From: Lutimonas saemankumensis
GTDB lineage: Bacteria; Bacteroidota; Bacteroidia; Flavobacteriales; Flavobacteriaceae
Direction: 5' to 3'
Assembly (NCBI RefSeq): GCF_020171465.1
Contig: NZ_JAIUZR010000005.1
Coordinates: 186,001-250,000 of the forward strand
Length of the DNA: 64,000 bases
In this document: positions 59,359 through 64,000 of the stretch, one piece after another
Layout of the letters: each line of letters opens with the position of its first letter
How positions within the stretch are numbered: the stretch's first letter is position 1
Translations under genes and position numbers: made by a program
The notes under the pieces: generated by a model
What the model was told of the DNA's origin: nothing
Seen by the model: only the letters and a program-made list of their open reading frames with translations
Database searches by the model: none

Positions 59359-62300
59359 TTAAATTTTCATATAATCTTCGTCCAGGACTTCTGATAATGC
59401 CTTTAAAAGGCTTTTCGAATTTTCCAATGAAAATACCATTGGGGGTTTAATCTTAAGGACGTTGTGATCTGGACCGTCTATACTCATCAGGATACCTTTG
59501 TCCTTCATACGATTTGCCAGATACTTTGTTTTGTCCGGAAGAGGTTTCAGGTTTTTATCAGTGAGCTCAATACCCAAAAAAAGGCCCTGTCCCCGAATAT
59601 CTTTTAGAATAGGATAAGACAGGCTTAATTGTTTTAATTCTTCTTTGAGATAATTCCCTGTTCGCAAAGCATTCTTTTGAAGATTCTCATTTTTCACCAG
59701 TTGAACTACGGCATTGGCTATAGCGCAGGATACAGGATTTCCGCCAAAGGTATTAAAATACTCCATCCCGTTTGCAAATTTATCGGCAACTTCCCTGGTA
59801 CAAACCACCGCTGCTACCGGATGGCCGTTGCCGAGCGGTTTGCCGATGGTTACGATATCCGGGACAACATCATACAATTCAAAGCCCCAAAAAGATGAGC
59901 CAACCCGGCCGCAACCCACCTGAACTTCATCGGATATACATACTCCACCCGCTTTTCGAATGGATTCATAGGTATGTTTTAAGAAGTCAACGGGTAATTC
60001 TATCTGTCCCCCGCAACTTATTATGGGTTCAATGATAAACGCAGCAGGAGATTTGCCCTCAGCACTTAATTTTGATATGACCCTTTTTATTTCCAGGGCA
60101 TATTTCTTTCCTGTATTTTCTCCTCTGTATTTACCCCTGAATTTATCCGGAATAGGAAAAATATGAGTATGCTCAGGACAACCTGCACCACCTTTTCCAT
60201 CAAACTTGTAAGAGCTGATTTCGATACAGGCATTTGTATTTCCGTGATATCCCATTTCAGAGGCGATGATATCATTTTGCCCGGTTACGGTTTTTGCCAT
60301 TCTAAGCGCCAGTTCATTTGCCTCACTGCCTGAATTAACAAAATGGACAACCGACAACTCAGGAGGGAAGGTTGATAACAGGGTTTCCGTAGCCTTGATG
60401 ATGTTCTTGTGTAAATACCGCGTATTGGTGTTCAATAAAGACATCTGTTCCTGGCCGGCTTTTACCACAACCGGATGCTCATGTCCTGTATGGGCAACAT
60501 TGTTTACTGTATCAAGATACATGACTCCTTTTTGATCGATGAGGTAAGGGCCCATTCCCCTGACGATATGAAGTGGTTCCTCATAGGACAGGCTCATTCC
60601 TTTACCAAGAAATTTCTGCCTGAATTTTATCAGGTCCTGCTTGTTTTCACTTTGGTACGGACCAAGAGATTCGAGTTGGAACAAAAGATTGGGATCAGGA
60701 CAAATACTTTTCCAGGTAAGGATTTCACTATCATATGCCACACCAGGAAAATCAGACCTAAAATTGAGCAGAGACAACATGATTTCGAAATGTAAATGAG
60801 GGGGCCAGTTTCCGTTTTCAGGATAGTTTCCAAGAGTGCCTACCTGATCCCCGGATTTTAGAATCTCTCCCGGTTTTAAGGAGGTTGCACTTTTTACCGA
60901 CAGATGGCCATAAAGACTGTAAAACTCAAAATCTTCAGCAAGGTGTTTTAGGATAACCAGCCCTCCGTATTCCTTGTCTCCTGAATCATTTACAGCAACA
61001 ACCACCTCCCCGTCAAAAAGTGTGTGAACCGGAGTTCCGGGCCCAAGCCAAAAATCAATTCCTAGATGGATTGTTCTGCTTTCATTCCGGTCATTGCCTT
61101 TTTTTTGATAGGCTTCAGTGGTGTACACAAGCCTTGGCTCCAGGTATCCCCCTGCAATTATCTTTTTTGGATGCTGCTTTTGAAGCTTGTTGATTTTGTA
61201 ATCAAAATAGTCGAAATCACTAAAGTCGCTTAAGTGCCCTAACCATGTGCTCGAGACGCTTAAATCGATATCATAACAGTCATCAGCGGGTACTGTAGGG
61301 AATAAATTTCGAAGTTCAGATTTGTTGCCCAATGACCACTTTTTAAATTTGTTTTCATTGGGATGCGCGGTAAATCCGCAAGCTTGTCTAAAACTGTAAT
61401 GGGCAAATTCAGGACTGATTTCCTTCCACAGAAGTAAAAGCTCCCAGGCCGGCCTGGAACTAATCTGGAGGTATTCATTATCGGGTTCCTTGATTTGGTT
61501 TATTCGAGACTTTGTCAGGGTGATGACGAGCCGCATGGCAATGCAATCATAAAGAAACGATAATTCTTTTTCCTGAAGAGCCCTTCCCTGATGATATCCT
61601 TTAACAATCTCAATGGCCCCTGAAAGGGGATCCGTCAGGTTCATTATTCCGTAAGCGCAGCACACGGCAAGGTCATTGATCGTCTGAGAATGAATGGCGT
61701 CTCCATAATCTATAACAGCTGTTAGTTCAGGATCTTTTAAATTTTCATCGACAAGGATATTGAAATCGTTGGCATCATTGTGAATTACAGATTTTGGGAG
61801 CTTTTTGTATTCTTTTTGAAATGACTTAAACCTTTTTTGAAAGTATTCTATGATGATTTGTTCCTTTGACTCGAAGATCTCAATATGGTCAGTTGTCCAC
61901 AGTGAATTGGAAAGGTCCCACTCAAAGGTTCTGTGGGCACTGGGGTGTTCAAAATCTTCAAGCGCCGACGTAAGCCTTCCACAGTACAGTCCAAGACTTT
62001 GCCTTAAGTTTGACCTTTTGGGATGAACTTCGCTGTAAATCCTTCCCGGAATCCAGCTCAGCAACCTGACTGCTCTTTGATTTTTGTTGTGATCGGAATA
62101 AAACGAGATTGAATTTCCAGAGAGGTCAGTAAATGTTTCGGGAGCTACTAAATCCTTATGGCATTGTTTTAGATGATCCAATAATTGCTGCTGAAAATAG
62201 AGCGAATCCAAATCTGCATCAGGCCTTGAAATCTTCAGGATATATCGGGGACCTCCCTTTGAGGATATTCTAAAATTCATATCGTATTCCCCGGGAAGCC

Positions 62301-62394
62301 TTTGGGCTTTTCCCTGAATTCCATAAAGGTCCAAAAGTACTTTTTGTGCTTCTTGAGTACTTATCAGCAGGTCATTGTAAGCTGAATTCTTCAT
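59359..62394 (-). CDS. Triple fusion: kinase (APH fold) - M23 peptidase - class III aminotransferase
   Basis: A 1011-residue protein. Residues ~1-340 are an APH-type kinase with the catalytic loop [12 protein letters not shown] (His205, Asp207, Asn212) and VIDYGD (Asp229). Residues ~430-570 are a lysostaphin-type M23 domain with HLGID (His443, Asp447) and PHLHFE (His533, His535), and no signal peptide. Residues ~600-1011 are a class III PLP enzyme; the PLP lysine is Lys852 in TIGKPLGNG. Kinase plus this kind of PLP enzyme recalls hydroxylysine or ethanolamine kinase with the matching phospholyase. The neighbours favour hydroxylysine, but that is an inference. It is 3 bases after the dehydratase gene. 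Confidence 0.85.
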   Translation of the reverse strand: MKNSAYNDLLISTQEAQKVLLDLYGIQGKAQRLPGEYDMNFRISSKGGPRYILKISRPDADLDSLYFQQQLLDHLKQCHKDLVAPETFTDLSGNSISFYSDHNKNQRAVRLLSWIPGRIYSEVHPKRSNLRQSLGLYCGRLTSALEDFEHPSAHRTFEWDLSNSLWTTDHIEIFESKEQIIIEYFQKRFKSFQKEYKKLPKSVIHNDANDFNILVDENLKDPELTAVIDYGDAIHSQTINDLAVCCAYGIMNLTDPLSGAIEIVKGYHQGRALQEKELSFLYDCIAMRLVITLTKSRINQIKEPDNEYLQISSRPAWELLLLWKEISPEFAHYSFRQACGFTAHPNENKFKKWSLGNKSELRNLFPTVPADDCYDIDLSVSSTWLGHLSDFSDFDYFDYKINKLQKQHPKKIIAGGYLEPRLVYTTEAYQKKGNDRNESRTIHLGIDFWLGPGTPVHTLFDGEVVVAVNDSGDKEYGGLVILKHLAEDFEFYSLYGHLSVKSATSLKPGEILKSGDQVGTLGNYPENGNWPPHLHFEIMLSLLNFRSDFPGVAYDSEILTWKSICPDPNLLFQLESLGPYQSENKQDLIKFRQKFLGKGMSLSYEEPLHIVRGMGPYLIDQKGVMYLDTVNNVAHTGHEHPVVVKAGQEQMSLLNTNTRYLHKNIIKATETLLSTFPPELSVVHFVNSGSEANELALRMAKTVTGQNDIIASEMGYHGNTNACIEISSYKFDGKGGAGCPEHTHIFPIPDKFRGKYRGENTGKKYALEIKRVISKLSAEGKSPAAFIIEPIISCGGQIELPVDFLKHTYESIRKAGGVCISDEVQVGCGRVGSSFWGFELYDVVPDIVTIGKPLGNGHPVAAVVCTREVADKFANGMEYFNTFGGNPVSCAIANAVVQLVKNENLQKNALRTGNYLKEELKQLSLSYPILKDIRGQGLFLGIELTDKNLKPLPDKTKYLANRMKDKGILMSIDGPDHNVLKIKPPMVFSLENSKSLLKALSEVLDEDYMKI

Positions 62395-62397
62395 GTG

Positions 62398-63459
62398 TTA
62401 ACGAAGTATGAATCCGTATTTCATTGCGTCATCAGGATCTATAACAAAGGTATGCATTCCTGTAATATGCGCCGTACCTTCAACTTGCGGCACAACAGCA
62501 TTAAATGGCCCAAAATCAATTTCTTCCACCACAGACCCTTTAAAAACGGAATCGGTGATGCTCTCAATGCTCATTTTTTCTCCGATCTGTATTTCATTTC
62601 TCAGATAATGTATGGCCATTCTACCCGATACTCCCGATCCTGTGGGGCATCGATCCACCTCTCCATCGGCAAATATGCAAACATTCCTGCTATCGATATT
62701 CTCGTGATCTGACCTTCCTGTAAAAATAGTTCCGTAGAGGAAGCCCAGGGCTTCTTCAAAGGGATGAACTATCGATTCATCACTTTCCATTACTGCCTTT
62801 TTTATTTGCATTCCGGTTTTTATGAGCTCCTGATAAGAAGCTTTTGAAAGGTCGAAATCAAAATTGTTCTTATCTAAGTCCACATAGGCGTAAAATGCAC
62901 CTCCATAGGCAAGGTCATAGGTAACGGTTCCAATTCCCTGTATTTCAACTGACCGATTCAGGCCGGCAACAAAACTTGGGACACAAAGAAACCTAACCCC
63001 TTTTACTTTGCCGTTTTGAACATGAGCATATGACATGATACGTCCGCAGGGAGCATCAATTTTTACCTCATTCTCTCCGTCTTTCGCATCGATCCAGTTC
63101 AATTCAATACTTAAGGTGGTCAGTGCGATGATGGCATGGCCACACATCGTCGAATATCCTTCGTTGTGCAAGAATATCACCCCGAAATCTCCCTCATCAT
63201 CGTTGGGAGGAGTTAAAATACAACCGTACATGTCCGCATGCCCTCTTGGTTCAAACATGAGTGCCGTTCTTAAATGGTCAAGGTTTTCCTTGCAGTATCT
63301 TCTGTATTCAAGAACGGAATTCCCTTTGAGTTCAGGAAAACCTTCGGTGATCACCCTAAGAGGTTCACCTCCTGTATGCATGTCAATGGTCTTGATTTTA
63401 AGCCATTCCCTTGGGGGATCATAGCTTTTCTTTTGTTGAATTCTATCGAAAGTTTTCAT
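62398..63459 (-). CDS. trans-3-hydroxy-L-proline dehydratase (proline racemase family)
   Basis: A 353-residue enzyme. The first catalytic Cys is present (Cys106 in STMCGHAI), while the second is replaced by Thr273 (DRCPTGSG). This Cys/Thr pattern defines dehydratases acting on trans-3-hydroxyproline, giving delta-1-pyrroline-2-carboxylate. Its start codon overlaps the next gene upstream by 4 bases. That neighbour, of the ornithine cyclodeaminase family, is the expected reductase to L-proline. The N-terminal ~20 residues extend beyond the usual family start. Confidence 0.92.
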   Translation of the reverse strand: MKTFDRIQQKKSYDPPREWLKIKTIDMHTGGEPLRVITEGFPELKGNSVLEYRRYCKENLDHLRTALMFEPRGHADMYGCILTPPNDDEGDFGVIFLHNEGYSTMCGHAIIALTTLSIELNWIDAKDGENEVKIDAPCGRIMSYAHVQNGKVKGVRFLCVPSFVAGLNRSVEIQGIGTVTYDLAYGGAFYAYVDLDKNNFDFDLSKASYQELIKTGMQIKKAVMESDESIVHPFEEALGFLYGTIFTGRSDHENIDSRNVCIFADGEVDRCPTGSGVSGRMAIHYLRNEIQIGEKMSIESITDSVFKGSVVEEIDFGPFNAVVPQVEGTAHITGMHTFVIDPDDAMKYGFILR

Positions 63460-64000
63460 CGCTTTGATCTGTCTTTTTTATACTGTTCAAAGTAATATCT
63501 GGCTCCAAATAAATCTTCAGAAGCATGCCCAACCGATTTAAAAAGGGTGATCTCATCTGAATTTTCCCGCCCCGGATGACGATCGCCGCACAAACCGAAT
63601 AAATCAGCTTTGATATCCTCTTTTTTGAGCAATCCCTTGTGTAAAGGAATTGCTATATCACCTGATTCTTTCAGGCCACCTTGAAAGGTGTCTAAAAAAA
63701 TGCTCGACCTTAAAACACAAGCATCATCAGCCTCTCTCATATCTTTTTTATAGGCTCCAACCAAATCAAGATGCTGTCCGTTTCGAAGTTTAGTCCCATC
63801 TATCAAGGGATCAGCTGATAATGTGGCGGTGGAAATAATATCACTTTCATGGATATAGGAATCATAGTCCTTTACAGGAATGACCTCGATATCTTCCTGT
63901 TCAAATAAACGGGCAATTTTAAGGGCTTTGTCATAACTTCTTCCCCAGATATAAACTTTTTTCAATGGACTTACAGTGGCATGAGCTTTGATCAGATTGG
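63456..64000 (-). CDS. Ornithine-cyclodeaminase-family protein, probably pyrroline-2-carboxylate reductase (5' part missing)
   Basis: The frame stays open to the right edge, so the N-terminal half lies outside the window. The visible ~181 residues hold the Rossmann NAD(P) region (VYIWGRSYDKALKIARLF), SDIISTATLSADPLIDGTKLRNGQHLDLVGAY, and the late SVGHASEDLFGARYYFEQY. A TTG near 63965 is not the start, because family sequence continues upstream. The role, reduction of delta-1-pyrroline-2-carboxylate to L-proline, is inferred from the coupled dehydratase gene. Ornithine cyclodeaminase or alanine dehydrogenase activity cannot be excluded. Confidence 0.85.
   Translation of the reverse strand, partial: NLIKAHATVSPLKKVYIWGRSYDKALKIARLFEQEDIEVIPVKDYDSYIHESDIISTATLSADPLIDGTKLRNGQHLDLVGAYKKDMREADDACVLRSSIFLDTFQGGLKESGDIAIPLHKGLLKKEDIKADLFGLCGDRHPGRENSDEITLFKSVGHASEDLFGARYYFEQYKKDRSKR

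Noticed and set aside
63456-63965. TTG at 63963-63965 as the start of the ornithine-cyclodeaminase-like gene
   Set aside because: Family-like sequence continues upstream in the same frame to the window edge, so the gene is truncated there.
1-64000. tRNA, rRNA or insertion sequences
   Set aside because: I saw no cloverleaf with T-arm GTTCRA-type sequence, no rRNA stretch and no transposase; absence is by eye only and a tRNAscan/Infernal run would settle it.

Overview
The window looks like chromosome of a member of the Bacteroidota, most likely a marine Flavobacteriaceae. Reasons: AT-rich sequence, type IX secretion (T9SS) C-terminal sorting domains, candidate promoters of the Bacteroidota form (TTTG, about 20 bases, TAnnTTTG), few Shine-Dalgarno sequences, and typical flavobacterial families (DUF4230, CvfB, M61 peptidase, fasciclin, LolA-like proteins). 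I saw no rRNA, tRNA, insertion sequence, prophage or CRISPR array.

Layout. 1-9.5 kb: a 5'-truncated T9SS-secreted protein, universal stress protein, SDR dehydrogenase, small ORF, fasciclin protein, MsbA-type ABC exporter, a lipoprotein, a protein that is almost only a T9SS sorting domain, a sulfotransferase and a START-like protein. 9.5-20.4 kb: a LolA-like/MMPL transporter pair, sugar O-acetyltransferase, the ergothioneine genes egtB-egtD, a type II NADH dehydrogenase, M61 peptidase, CvfB and an acyl-ACP desaturase. 20.5-25.7 kb: a K+-channel-like protein, a tripartite HlyD/DUF2955/TolC-type efflux operon and an AI-2E-family transporter.

25.7-39.8 kb is a [NiFe]-hydrogenase island with two enzymes read away from a shared control region. 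Leftward are hypA, hoxF, a hoxU-hoxY fusion, hoxH, a maturation protease, hypB and hypC, giving an NAD-linked (Hox type, group 3d) enzyme. Rightward are a Tat-exported small subunit with the six-cysteine pattern of oxygen-tolerant (group 1d) enzymes, its large subunit, cytochrome b, a maturation protease and hypF. A His-rich nickel transporter candidate closes the block. An FNR/CRP-like palindrome lies in the divergent region. hypD and hypE are not in the window.

39.9-51 kb is mixed: DUF456, a lipoprotein, glycosyltransferase plus LPG-synthase-like membrane protein, ruvC, hemW, DUF4230, a Pif1-like helicase and an MmcQ/YjbR protein. Within it, 43.86-46.90 kb, lies an unusual five-gene unit in which each junction is a 4-base stop/start overlap: a 54-residue membrane peptide that no long-ORF search would list, an unrecognised two-TM protein, an ABC ATPase, an ABC-2 permease and a LolA-like periplasmic protein. 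Its first long gene prefers CGT arginine codons, unlike its neighbours.

51.2-64 kb is a catabolic island for collagen-type modified amino acids. An AraC regulator diverges from a complete trans-4-hydroxyproline route (4-hydroxyproline epimerase, FAD D-amino-acid dehydrogenase, DHDPS-family deaminase, ketoglutarate semialdehyde dehydrogenase) with an Xaa-Pro aminopeptidase. The opposing operon carries a trans-3-hydroxyproline dehydratase, the start-truncated ornithine-cyclodeaminase-family reductase, and a 1011-residue kinase/M23/class III aminotransferase fusion that may handle hydroxylysine. I infer that the region lets the cell use hydroxyproline, and possibly hydroxylysine, from collagen-like protein.
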